Shown here piece after piece: positions 16,976 to 25,569 of a DNA stretch of 43,725 nucleotides. The stretch lies in the NCBI GenBank assembly GCA_004298435.1, contig SCSF01000146.1:1-43725 (forward strand), read 5' to 3'. Position 1 is the stretch's first letter, and each line of letters opens with the position of its first letter. This stretch comes from Beijerinckiaceae bacterium. Its GTDB lineage: Bacteria; Pseudomonadota; Alphaproteobacteria; Rhizobiales; Beijerinckiaceae. A program made the translations under genes and the position numbers. Below the pieces are notes generated by a model. It did not search any database, had not been told where the DNA came from, and was given only the letters and a program-made list of their open reading frames with translations.

Positions 16976-17359
16976 TCATGGCCTGGCTGCATGCCATCTA
17001 TTGCCGTCATAGCCATTTCCACTGATTTGGCCGGGCTTTGTATCCTTGAGCCAAGTATAAAGCGGGCGGCCCTTGTAGGCCCATTGTTTTTTTCCGCTGA
17101 CCCGCGTGATAATGCTCCAGTCGCCTTGCGGCTTGGAGTCCGTGCCGCCCAGAAATGGCCGCCAATGTTTGATGCAGTTTTCGCCGCAACTGGAATGGCT
17201 GCCGCCGCGCTTGTCCACGTCATAAACATAGAGGGAGATTCCGGCAGGGGTTTCGAGGACGGGACCGGCAGACGTCTTGCCGATTTTCGCCGGTTACGCA
17301 ATAGCTGCCGCCGGAATGAGTAACAAGCCAAGCGCAGCAAAGATGACAGGTTTACGCAT
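16976..17359 (-). pseudogene. Secreted-repeat lipoprotein (Lipoprotein_15/COG4315 type) with premature stop
   Basis: From ATG 17359 the frame reads a good signal peptide (MRKPVIFAALGLLLIPAAAI, then A), then a TAA at codon 22 (17294-17296), then continues in the same frame with no further stop for ~105 codons. The downstream part is a clear COG4315/Lipoprotein_15 domain: ISLYVYDVDKRGGSHSSCGE, NCIKHWRPFLGG, GDWSIITRVSGKKQWAYKG, RPLYTWLKDTKPG and WHAARP. The gene is interrupted by exactly one nonsense codon at the signal-peptide junction. It is either a recent pseudogene or a base error. Intact relatives are small periplasmic proteins of unknown role. A GGGAAG site lies upstream of the ATG. Confidence 0.85.
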
Positions 17360-17486
17360 GCGGCTTCCCTCAAATCGCTGAATGTCAATAAACGGACGGG
17401 CCTTTGCGTGGTTCCGCGCCGGCGCTGAGGGGAACTGCTGATAAAAGCGGACGCTTTACAGAAGCATCATTCGGAAAGACGGACAT

Positions 17487-17912
17487 ATGAAGACGAAGTT
17501 CTGTGCGGTTGCGGCTTTTGGTTTCGCATTCTCGATGTGCGCCGGCTCATACACAAGCGCGCAGGCAGCCAACGGAAGCCTGCCCAATTTACAGATCAAA
17601 ATACAAAGGGCGAAAGAGGCGTGTCAGGTTAAACCCCCGGAGGGGAAGAGAAAGACGCCCACGACAGTCTGTCAGACGCGATATGACGTGGGCGTTTTCA
17701 ATACGAGCAGCAACAAGGTTCGTGTTGATCTTTTATGCAGGGTTCTGGGAAAAGGGAAATTCAAGTCTGAGCTGCATTTCGATGCAGTGCCGAGCAGGAA
17801 TATGAATCTCCCCGTTGTCGCCGTGCGATTGCCCGATATGGAAAAGGGTCATCGTGTCAGAAAGACCTCATGCGTGCTGCATTCCAGCGACAGAAATCTG
17901 ACTATTTTCTGA
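17487..17912 (+). CDS. Hypothetical exported protein (141 aa)
   Basis: Not recognised. An N-terminal signal peptide (about residues 1-27, cleavage after AQA) is followed by a mature region of about 114 residues with four cysteines (in KEACQVK, TTVCQTR, DLLCRVL, KTSCVLH), suggesting two disulfides. Alternating polar/hydrophobic stretches (YDVGVFNTSSNKVRVDLLC) suggest a beta-sandwich. The region PPEGKRKTPTT is a basic loop. The ATG at 17487 opens a frame whose signal peptide begins immediately. It diverges from the broken lipoprotein and is convergent with ychF. Confidence 0.7.
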   Translation: MKTKFCAVAAFGFAFSMCAGSYTSAQAANGSLPNLQIKIQRAKEACQVKPPEGKRKTPTTVCQTRYDVGVFNTSSNKVRVDLLCRVLGKGKFKSELHFDAVPSRNMNLPVVAVRLPDMEKGHRVRKTSCVLHSSDRNLTIF

Positions 17913-17925
17913 TGCGGCGGCCTCG

Positions 17926-19023
17926 TTAATTCGCGAAGCGGAAGTGCATCACGTCGCCGTCCTGCACGACGTATTCCTTGCCTTCGAGGCGGAATTTCCC
18001 CGCCTCGCGCGCGCCGGCTTCTCCAGCGCCCGCGATATAATCCGCATAGGCGATCGTTTCGGCGCGGATGAAGCCTTTTTCGAAGTCGGTATGAATGACG
18101 CCCGCGGCTTGCGGCGCCTTGGTGCCGGCTTCGATCGTCCAGGCGCGCGCCTCTTTCGGCCCGACAGTGAAATAAGTGATGAGCCGCAACAGATCGTAGC
18201 CGGCGCGGATCACGCGATTGAGCCCCGGTTCGGAAAGACCGACAGCCTCAAGATAGTCTTTCTGCTCGTCTGCGGGAAGGATCGCGATTTCGCTTTCGAT
18301 CTTGGCTGAGACGATAACCGCGACAGCGCCTTCTTCAGCAGCGCGCCTTTGCACCTCTGCGGAAAATCCGTTGCCGCCATCCGCAGCGGCCTCTTCCACA
18401 TTGCAGACATAGAGAACCGGCTTTGATGTCAGCAGGCCGAGGCCGGCGAAGCTTTTCGTTTCCTCGGGCTTGATCTCGACGAGGCGGCTCGGTTTGCCTT
18501 CGCGCAGCAGAACGAGGCAGCGGTTCATCAGATCGAAAAGCTCTTTGGCTTCCTTGTCGCCGCCTTTGGCCTTTTTTTCCAATGGGACGATGCGTTTTTC
18601 GAGGCTTTCGAGATCGGCGAGCATTAATTCGGTTTCGATGATCTCTATGTCCGCTACGGGCGCGATCTTGCCCTCGACATGCGTAATGTCGGAATCTTCG
18701 AAACAGCGCACGACATGCGCGATGGCATCGCATTCGCGGATATTCGCCAGAAACTGATTGCCGAGCCCTTCGCCCTTCGATGCGCCGCGCACGAGGCCCG
18801 CAATATCGACAAAGGTGAGGCGCGTCGGAATGATCTCTTTCGAAGACGCTATCGCTGCAAGCTTCTCAAGGCGTGGATCGGGCACGGCGACATCACCGAC
18901 ATTGGGATCGATCGTGCAGAACGGATAATTTGCCGCCTGAGCCGCGGCGGTCTGTGTCAGCGCATTGAAAAGGGTCGATTTGCCGACATTCGGCAGACCG
19001 ACGATGCCACATTTGAATCCCAT
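17926..19023 (-). CDS. ychF: Ribosome-associated ATPase YchF/OLA1
   Basis: A 365-residue Obg-family P-loop protein that prefers ATP. The N-terminus MGFKCGIVGLPNVGKSTLFN holds the P-loop. Further diagnostic segments are NYPFCTIDPNVG, FVDIAGLVRGASKGEGLGNQ, IRECDAIAHVVRCF and the C-terminal TGS-like domain ending EYVVQDGDVMHFRFAN. It binds ribosomes and is linked to stress and translation control. The pth gene that often accompanies ychF is not adjacent. Confidence 0.96.
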   Translation of the reverse strand: MGFKCGIVGLPNVGKSTLFNALTQTAAAQAANYPFCTIDPNVGDVAVPDPRLEKLAAIASSKEIIPTRLTFVDIAGLVRGASKGEGLGNQFLANIRECDAIAHVVRCFEDSDITHVEGKIAPVADIEIIETELMLADLESLEKRIVPLEKKAKGGDKEAKELFDLMNRCLVLLREGKPSRLVEIKPEETKSFAGLGLLTSKPVLYVCNVEEAAADGGNGFSAEVQRRAAEEGAVAVIVSAKIESEIAILPADEQKDYLEAVGLSEPGLNRVIRAGYDLLRLITYFTVGPKEARAWTIEAGTKAPQAAGVIHTDFEKGFIRAETIAYADYIAGAGEAGAREAGKFRLEGKEYVVQDGDVMHFRFAN

Positions 19024-19539
19024 GAAGGTCTCGTCTGAATTTTACGGAAATGGCTGGAAGGATAGAGCCACGATCGAGCAGCGTTCCAGAGTCGTTGCGG
19101 CTTTGATGGAATTCAGAACCGCAGCTCCATTTCCTTGCGGCGCGTTTTCTTCACGCGAACCGGAAGCCACTTCGCTTGAAAAGGCTATAAAGGAGATTAT
19201 CCGCAAAAAGTGAAGGGCTTTTCGGAAAACGGCAAATCGTGCGCCAATGCGTTACCAAGCGACCGGGGCGGCTTTCTGTCAGGCTTGGCGGTATCGTCTG
19301 AACACGCGAAATTTGACTTTGGCCCGTTGCTGTTCCCATTGCACAAATGGTAAGTCCCCGCCGGATTTGGGGAAGCCTGTCGTCCGGCGGCGCAATCGCT
19401 TTGTTTTTTTAGCGGAATCAATCGGAACGCGGAATTTATAATGAGCATCTTGGAATGCGGCCGGCGTTGCGAATTCGGCGCAACAGATGCTAAGGCCGCT
19501 GATACCATCGGCAGTGCCGGTCTCTGGGGGTAAAACAGC
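19024..19539. other. 516-bp intergenic stretch upstream of the hopanoid operon
   Basis: Holds a family A repeat at about 19075-19187 and no supported gene. The hpnA promoter should lie in the last 200 bp. Around 19439-19500 there is ATAATGAGCATCTTGGAATG, but no operator is recognised. Confidence 0.5.
19075..19187. repeat. Dispersed repeat family A, inverted long copy
   Basis: Reads the family in reverse: AATTCAGAACCGCAGCTCC, then CGCGTTTTCTTCACGCGAAC and CCGGAAGCCACTTCGCTTG. Full-length relative of the copies at 249 and 9114. Confidence 0.75.
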
Positions 19540-20538
19540 GTGGCAGGCGACAAGGTACTGATCACGGGAGCCTCGGGCTTCGTGGGATCGGCCGTAGCGC
19601 GTGCATTGGCTGAGGCCGGCTATTCGCTGCGCGGCCTGGTTCGCCCCTCAAGCTCAAGATGCAATCTCGATAAATTCGACATCGAGGTGGTTGCCGGCGA
19701 CATCTGCGACCCTGTTTCTGTCGGTAAGGCAATGGCCGGGGTGCGGTTTCTTTGCCACGTTGCCGCCGATTACCGGCTCTGGGCGCATGATCCCGGAGAG
19801 ATCGTGCGGACAAATCGGGACGGCACCCGCAACCTCATGCGTGCGGCGCTTGCAGCCGGGGTCGAGCGGATCGTCTACACGAGCAGCGTCGCGACCCTTG
19901 CCGTCAACGGGAGTGGAACGCCAGCCGATGAAAGTTGCCGGCTGCCGCCAGGGGCAGGCATCGGGGCCTATAAGCGCAGCAAGGTGGACGCCGAAGCCAT
20001 CGTCTCGGCGATGATTGATGGGGAAGGTCTGCCGGCGGTCATCGTTCACCCCTCGACGCCTGTTGGCCCCCGGGACGTCAGGCCCACTCCCACGGGCCGG
20101 ATCATCATCGAGGCCGCCATGGGCCGCATGCCCGGCTATGTGGACACAGGGCTCAATCTGGTCCATGTGGACGATGTCGCAGCCGGGCATCTGGCGGCGC
20201 TGAGGCATGGCGCGGTCGGAGAGCACTATATACTGGGTGGGCAAAATGTCGGGCTCGCGGCTTTGCTCGCGGAAATTGCGGGTTTGAGCGGCCGCCGCGC
20301 GCCACGCTTGCGCTTGCCGCGTTCCGTTCTTTACCCCTTGGCTTTTCTTGCCGAGACAAAGGCGCGCTGGACGCAATGCGAGCCGTTCCTGACGCGCGAT
20401 GGGTTGCGTATGGCGAAATACAGAATGTTCTTTTCGTCCGCCAAGGCGCAGCGCGATCTGGCCTATTGCGCCAGGCCCTATGAGGAGGGCCTCGCCGACG
20501 CTTTGGCCTGGTTCGGTCAATATGGTTATCTCAAATGA
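19540..20538 (+). CDS. hpnA: Hopanoid-associated sugar epimerase/reductase HpnA
   Basis: A 332-residue extended short-chain dehydrogenase. The NAD(P) site is VLITGASGFVGSAV (GxxGxxG at 10-16), the catalytic pair is Y144/K148 in AYKRSKVDAE, and VYTSSVATL supplies the serine. HpnA proteins are always near hopanoid genes and are proposed to act on the hopanoid side chain or sugar, but the reaction is not settled. The GTG start at 19540 has GGGGG about 10 nt upstream. It heads the forward hpnA-C-D-E-shc-hpnG run and overlaps hpnC by 4 nt (ATGA). Confidence 0.92.
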   Translation: MAGDKVLITGASGFVGSAVARALAEAGYSLRGLVRPSSSRCNLDKFDIEVVAGDICDPVSVGKAMAGVRFLCHVAADYRLWAHDPGEIVRTNRDGTRNLMRAALAAGVERIVYTSSVATLAVNGSGTPADESCRLPPGAGIGAYKRSKVDAEAIVSAMIDGEGLPAVIVHPSTPVGPRDVRPTPTGRIIIEAAMGRMPGYVDTGLNLVHVDDVAAGHLAALRHGAVGEHYILGGQNVGLAALLAEIAGLSGRRAPRLRLPRSVLYPLAFLAETKARWTQCEPFLTRDGLRMAKYRMFFSSAKAQRDLAYCARPYEEGLADALAWFGQYGYLK

Positions 20539-21416
20539 GTTTCGATCTTCCATCCGTTCCGACGAAGACTCACAGGGATGAGAATTTTCCAGTCGCGTCA
20601 CGGCTGATCGCGGCCCGGCACCGGCCTGCCGTTCTGGCGTTTTACCGCTTCGCCAGAGCCGCCGACGATATTGCCGACGATCCGAAGCTCACGGGCGAAC
20701 AGAAGCTTGCCGGGCTCGATCGGTTCGAGGCGGCGCTCACCGGCAAGATCGATGACATCGAAGCAGCGCGGCCGCTGCGCGCCATATTGGCCGAGCGCGG
20801 GCTTTCGCCGCGCCACGCGCTCGATCTTCTGCATGCTTTCCGCATGGATGCGGTCAAGAACCGTTACGAGAATTTCGACGAACTGATGCACTATTGCGCC
20901 TATTCGGCTGCGCCGGTGGGCCGTTTCGTTCTCGACGTGCATGGCGAAAGCGAGCGCACCTGGCTTGCCTCCGACGCGCTTTGCTCGGCCTTGCAGATCA
21001 TCAATCATTTGCAGGATTGCGGCGCCGACTATCGCAAGCTGGACCGGGTTTATATCCCGCTCGACGCCTTGGCGGAGGCCGGCGCGGATGTGAAAGCGCT
21101 TGGCGCGGAAAAAGCTTCGCCTGCGCTTTTATCTTGTCTGCACAGGATCGCTGCCCACACCGACGATCTCGTGCAGATCGGCAAGGAACTTCCGCGCATG
21201 GTCCAGGATCTGCGCCTCTGCCTCGAAACGGCGGTGATCGGGCGTCTTGCGCAGATCCTCGTCAAGGGGCTTTTGCATCGCGACCCGCTGAGCGACAAGG
21301 TTCACCTGTCGAAGCCCCATGTTCTTGTCTTGACTCTGTTCGGGATCGGCGAGGGGCTTGCCCAGTCCACACGCCGGGCCGGGTCGCGCGTCGCCACGAC
21401 CGGGAAAGGTTTATGA
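20535..21416 (+). CDS. hpnC: Hydroxysqualene synthase HpnC
   Basis: 293 residues of the squalene/phytoene synthase fold. The first aspartate-rich motif is FYRFARAADDIADD near residue 40 and the second is INHLQDCGADY near 155. In the HpnCDE route HpnD makes presqualene diphosphate from two farnesyl diphosphates, HpnC converts it to hydroxysqualene, and HpnE reduces that to squalene. The DENFPVAS segment near the N-terminus is typical of HpnC. It overlaps hpnA at its start and hpnD at its end (ATGA each), so expression is tightly coupled. Confidence 0.95.
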   Translation: MSFDLPSVPTKTHRDENFPVASRLIAARHRPAVLAFYRFARAADDIADDPKLTGEQKLAGLDRFEAALTGKIDDIEAARPLRAILAERGLSPRHALDLLHAFRMDAVKNRYENFDELMHYCAYSAAPVGRFVLDVHGESERTWLASDALCSALQIINHLQDCGADYRKLDRVYIPLDALAEAGADVKALGAEKASPALLSCLHRIAAHTDDLVQIGKELPRMVQDLRLCLETAVIGRLAQILVKGLLHRDPLSDKVHLSKPHVLVLTLFGIGEGLAQSTRRAGSRVATTGKGL

Positions 21417-22252
21417 GTATTACGATGGAATCGGCTGCGCCTTCAGCCAAAGCGCGCGCGAGCGGCAGTTCGTTTTACACGGCCATGCGCGTTCTCCCGC
21501 CGCCTCAGCGCGCCGCGATGTTCGAGATCTATTCCTTTTGCCGGGCGGTGGACGATATCGCCGATGATGGTGGGCCACCGGCGCAACGGCGCGCTGCTCT
21601 GGCGCAATGGCGGCAGGATATCGCCACGCTCGTTCAGGGCGGGCAAGTCGCCGGTCTTGAGGAACTCGGCGCCGCGATCCGCAGCTTCGATCTCGCGCAG
21701 GAGGATTTCTACGCCGTGATCGATGGCATGGAAATGGATGTGAATGCGGACATCCAGGGGCCGGACTACGAGACGCTCGATCTTTATTGTGACCGTGTTG
21801 CAAGTGCGGTCGGGCGGCTGTCGGTGCGCGTATTCGGCGTGCCGCGAAGCGAGGGCAAGGATCTCGCCCATCACCTCGGCCGTGCATTCCAGCTTACCAA
21901 CATCTTGCGCGATCTCGACGAAGATGCCGGGATCAACCGGCTTTATCTGCCGCGTGAGGCACTGGAAGCCGCTGGCATCACGACGACCGTTCCGGGGCGG
22001 GTGCTCGCGGAGCCGGGTCTGGCGAAAGCCTGTGCGCCGATTATCGCGATGGCGAAATCCTATTTCGCCGAGGCGCAGGAGATCATGGCGCGCTGTCCGC
22101 GCAAGAGCGTGCGCGCCCCGCGGCTGATGGCGGACGTCTATCATTCGATTCTCGAAGGCGTCGAAGCGCGCGGCTTCGCGTCTCCGCGCATCAGGGTCCA
22201 TGTGCCGAAGCATCGCGTACTGGGTGCGTTTCTTCGCCACGGCTTGTTTTAG
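21413..22252 (+). CDS. hpnD: Presqualene diphosphate synthase HpnD
   Basis: 279 residues, a paralogue of HpnC in the same fold. First motif YSFCRAVDDIADD near 43, second QLTNILRDLDEDAGINRLYL near 163-182, matching prenyl-diphosphate binding through magnesium. It condenses two farnesyl diphosphates to presqualene diphosphate. The ATG at 21413 overlaps the hpnC stop; longer upstream reading of this frame is only the shadow of hpnC. The C-terminus (SPRIRVHVPKHRVLGAFLRH) is typical. Confidence 0.95.
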   Translation: MSITMESAAPSAKARASGSSFYTAMRVLPPPQRAAMFEIYSFCRAVDDIADDGGPPAQRRAALAQWRQDIATLVQGGQVAGLEELGAAIRSFDLAQEDFYAVIDGMEMDVNADIQGPDYETLDLYCDRVASAVGRLSVRVFGVPRSEGKDLAHHLGRAFQLTNILRDLDEDAGINRLYLPREALEAAGITTTVPGRVLAEPGLAKACAPIIAMAKSYFAEAQEIMARCPRKSVRAPRLMADVYHSILEGVEARGFASPRIRVHVPKHRVLGAFLRHGLF

Positions 22253-22265
22253 GGCAGGGCAAGCG

Positions 22266-23525
22266 ATGACGGCGAGGATTCACGTCATCGGGGCAGGCCT
22301 TGCGGGGCTTGCGGCAGCGCTTCGGCTTGCGCCGCACGGGCGCGAGATTTTCATTCACGAAGCCGCGCCACAGGCGGGTGGCCGGTGCAGATCTTATTTC
22401 GACGCCACGCTGGGCATGGTCATCGACAATGGCAACCATCTGCTTTTGTCGGGCAATCACGCGGCGCAGGCGTTCCTTCGCGAAATCGGCGCGGAAGACC
22501 GGCTCGTTGGACCGGAAACGGCTGATTTCGCCTTTATCGACTTCGCGAACGGCGCGCGCTGGCGTTTGCGGCCCAATGACGGGCCGATCCCCTGGTGGGT
22601 CCTGTCGTCGCAGCGCCGGGTTCCGGATACACGAATCCGCGATTACTTCGCGCCTCTTGCTCTGCTGAAAGCCGCCAAGGGCACGCCGATCGGAGCTGCA
22701 ATGGTCTGCAAGGGGACGCTCTATGAGCGTCTCTGGCGGCCGTTTTTCCTCGCTGCGCTGAATACGGAGCCGGGAGAAGCCGAGGCGAGCTTGGCTGCCA
22801 CGCTTCTGCGCGAGACGCTGATGAAGGGAGGCCGCGCCTGCCGCCCGCTCGTCGCGCAGCCGGGACTATCGGCGGCTTTCATCGAGCCGGCCCTGGCCTG
22901 GCTGGCTGCGCAAAATGTTCAGATCACCTTCAAGCGCAGGCTAAGCAATATCGTTTTCGCAGAGGGGCACGTTGCCCGGCTCGATTTTGGCCATGAATCC
23001 ATTGCAATAGACGCCGCGGATCAGGTCGTTCTGGCTGTGCCGCCCGTCGTCGCAGTAAGCCTTGTGCCCGATCTGCCTGCGCCGCGAAGCTTCAGGGCCA
23101 TCGTCAATGCGCATTTCAAAATTGCGCCGCCGGCCGGGCTCGCCCCGATAACCGGCATCGTGAACGGACTCGCCGAATGGCTCTTCGTCTTTCCCGATCG
23201 CCTCTCGGTGACGATCAGCGGCGCCGACCGGCTGCTCGACACCCCGCGCGAGGTCCTGGCCGAGCGGATCTGGCAGGATGTTGCCCGTGTGACACAGATT
23301 GCGCAACCGCTGCCCACATGGCAAATCATCAGGGAAATACGCGCGACCTTTGCCGCAACGCCGGAAGAAGAAGCCCGGAGGCCGGCGACCCGGACCGCAT
23401 TTCCCAATCTTTTTCTCGCGGGAGATTGGACGGCAACCGGTTTGCCCGCGACGATCGAAGGCTCTATACGCTCAGGTTTTCGGGCTGCGGCCGAAATTCT
23501 TTGCTTGTCCCGAAACTCCATTTGA
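22266..23525 (+). CDS. hpnE: Hydroxysqualene dehydroxylase HpnE
   Basis: A 419-residue FAD-dependent amine-oxidase-fold enzyme. The N-terminal dinucleotide site is HVIGAGLAGLAAALRLA, followed by GGRCRSYFD and DNGNHLLLSGN. Near the C-terminus FLAGDWTATGLPATIEGSIR is the second FAD contact. It removes the hydroxyl of hydroxysqualene to give squalene, the substrate of the next gene product. The ATG at 22266 lies 13 nt after hpnD. A 49-bp gap precedes shc. Confidence 0.94.
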   Translation: MTARIHVIGAGLAGLAAALRLAPHGREIFIHEAAPQAGGRCRSYFDATLGMVIDNGNHLLLSGNHAAQAFLREIGAEDRLVGPETADFAFIDFANGARWRLRPNDGPIPWWVLSSQRRVPDTRIRDYFAPLALLKAAKGTPIGAAMVCKGTLYERLWRPFFLAALNTEPGEAEASLAATLLRETLMKGGRACRPLVAQPGLSAAFIEPALAWLAAQNVQITFKRRLSNIVFAEGHVARLDFGHESIAIDAADQVVLAVPPVVAVSLVPDLPAPRSFRAIVNAHFKIAPPAGLAPITGIVNGLAEWLFVFPDRLSVTISGADRLLDTPREVLAERIWQDVARVTQIAQPLPTWQIIREIRATFAATPEEEARRPATRTAFPNLFLAGDWTATGLPATIEGSIRSGFRAAAEILCLSRNSI

Positions 23526-23574
23526 CTGAAGGCGTTGGCACAGGTCCACGCTGGATTGTACAGGTTTGCCCTGA

Positions 23575-25569
23575 ATGAACGAATGCGCAACTCTCATCGC
23601 CGCGTCGGTTCCCAAGGGGAGTCCCACCCTTGATGAGGTGGAACGCGGCATCGCCGAGACGACGCGGACGCTTCTCGACGAGCAGAAGCCGGATGGCCAC
23701 TTCGTTTTCGAACTCGAAGCCGACGTGACGATCCCGGCGGAATATGTCCTTTATCATCATTATCTTGGCGAGCCTGCGCCGGCCGAACTCGAAGCCAAGA
23801 TCGGGCGCTACATTCGCCGCCTGCAATCCGCCGTCCATGACGGCTGGCCGCTTCTGCATAGCGAGACGTTCGATATAAGCGCGACGGTCAAAGCCTATTT
23901 CGCCTTGAAGGCGATCGGCGATTCTGTCGAGGCTCCCCACATGCGGCGCGCGCGCGCGGCCATTCTTGCACATGGCGGCGCGGCGGAATCCAATGTCTTC
24001 ACCCGCGCCCTGCTGGCCACATTCGAAATCGTGCCCTGGCGCGCCGTACCGATCATGCCGGTCGAGATCATGCATCTGCCGGAGTGGTTTCCCTTTCATT
24101 TGTCGAAGATTTCCTATTGGGCGCGCACGGTCCTCGTGCCGCTCATGGTGGTGATGTCGCTCAAAGCCAGGGCGCGCAATCCGCTCGGCATCAGGCTCGA
24201 CGAGCTTTTCGTCGTGCCGCCCGACAAGGTGCGGCATTGGCCGGATGGCCCGCAGAAATCCTTCCCCTGGAGCGGGGTCTTCGGCGCTCTCGATGCTGTC
24301 CTGCGTGCTCTTGAGCCTTATATTCCGCGGCGGGTGCGCCAAAGCGCAGTCGCGAAAGCCGTTCAGTTCGTCGACGAGCGGCTGAATGGCGAGCATGGGC
24401 TGGGTGCGATATTTCCTGCCATGATCAATGCTGCGGAGATGTATGACGTTCTCGGTTATCCGGAGGACGATCCCAATTACACGCTGGCGCGCGTCGCCAT
24501 CGAGAAGTTGCTCATCGTCAAGGACGATGAGGCCTATTGCCAGCCCTGCGTCTCTCCCGTCTGGGACACCGCGCTGATGGCGCATGCGCTGATTGAAGCC
24601 GGCGGCGAAGAGGCCGACGCGGCGGTTGGCCGGGCGCTTGAGTGGCTGAAACCATTACAGATTCTCGATCTGCGGGGCGATTGGGCGCTCAAGCGTCCAG
24701 CGACTCCGCCTGGCGGCTGGGCTTTCCAATACGTCAACGAACACTATCCCGATCTCGACGATACGGCTGTGGTCGTCATGGCCATGGATCGCGCCGGCAA
24801 AAGCCTGCAAGCGGTCGGGCCGGACGAATATACGCGAGCGATTGCCGATGCGCGGCGCTGGGTCGAGGGCATGCAGAGCCATAATGGCGGCTTCGGCGCC
24901 TTCGACGCGGACAACGATCACACTTACTTGAACTACATCCCCTTCGCCGATCATGGCGCTCTGCTCGATCCGCCGACGGCGGACGTGACGGCGCGCTGCG
25001 TCTCGATGTTCGCACAACTAGGGGAAACCCCGCAGAATAACTTGCAAGTTGCTTCCGCGGTGGATTACCTGCTTCGGGAACAAGAAAAAGACGGAAGCTG
25101 GTACGGCCGCTGGGGTATCAATTACATTTATGGAACATGGTCCGTGCTCTGCGCGCTCAATGCTGCTGGGCTCGACCATAAATGTGAGGCGTTTCAACGC
25201 GCCGTCACCTGGCTGAAGGCCATCCAGAATGAGGATGGCGGCTGGGGCGAACGCGGGGATAGTTATGCGTTTGACTACGCCGGCTATAAAAAAGCGCCGA
25301 GCACAGCTTCGCAGACGGCATGGGCGCTTCTGGCTCTCATGGCGGCGGGCGAGGTAAACGATCCCGCCGTGGCGCGGGGCATCAGGTATCTGCTAGACTC
25401 TCGGGGGGAGACTGGCTCTTGGCACGAAGAGAATTTTACCGGGACCGGATTCCCTCGGGTGTTCTACCTGCGATATCACGGTTATTCGAAGTTCTTCCCG
25501 CTTTGGGCGATGGCGCGCTTCAGGAACCTCAGCCGAGCCAATCATCCGGGCGTTCACGTCGGCATGTGA
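23575..25569 (+). CDS. shc: Squalene-hopene cyclase
   Basis: A 664-residue class II triterpene cyclase that turns squalene into hopene and hopanol at the membrane face. The catalytic acid motif DxDD is DLDD at 393-396 (YPDLDDTAVVV). QW repeats are plentiful, for example DGSWYGRWGINYIYGTW, NEDGGWGERGDSY and ETGSWHEENFTGTGFPRVFY. The squalene cyclase ends FFPLWAMARF as in bacterial enzymes. Length is normal. Its stop overlaps the hpnG GTG (GTGA), giving a coupled pair. Confidence 0.97.
   Translation: MNECATLIAASVPKGSPTLDEVERGIAETTRTLLDEQKPDGHFVFELEADVTIPAEYVLYHHYLGEPAPAELEAKIGRYIRRLQSAVHDGWPLLHSETFDISATVKAYFALKAIGDSVEAPHMRRARAAILAHGGAAESNVFTRALLATFEIVPWRAVPIMPVEIMHLPEWFPFHLSKISYWARTVLVPLMVVMSLKARARNPLGIRLDELFVVPPDKVRHWPDGPQKSFPWSGVFGALDAVLRALEPYIPRRVRQSAVAKAVQFVDERLNGEHGLGAIFPAMINAAEMYDVLGYPEDDPNYTLARVAIEKLLIVKDDEAYCQPCVSPVWDTALMAHALIEAGGEEADAAVGRALEWLKPLQILDLRGDWALKRPATPPGGWAFQYVNEHYPDLDDTAVVVMAMDRAGKSLQAVGPDEYTRAIADARRWVEGMQSHNGGFGAFDADNDHTYLNYIPFADHGALLDPPTADVTARCVSMFAQLGETPQNNLQVASAVDYLLREQEKDGSWYGRWGINYIYGTWSVLCALNAAGLDHKCEAFQRAVTWLKAIQNEDGGWGERGDSYAFDYAGYKKAPSTASQTAWALLALMAAGEVNDPAVARGIRYLLDSRGETGSWHEENFTGTGFPRVFYLRYHGYSKFFPLWAMARFRNLSRANHPGVHVGM

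Noticed and set aside
23464-24585. 373-codon minus-strand frame opposite shc
   Set aside because: Shadow of the cyclase gene, with no recognisable domain or ribosome site.
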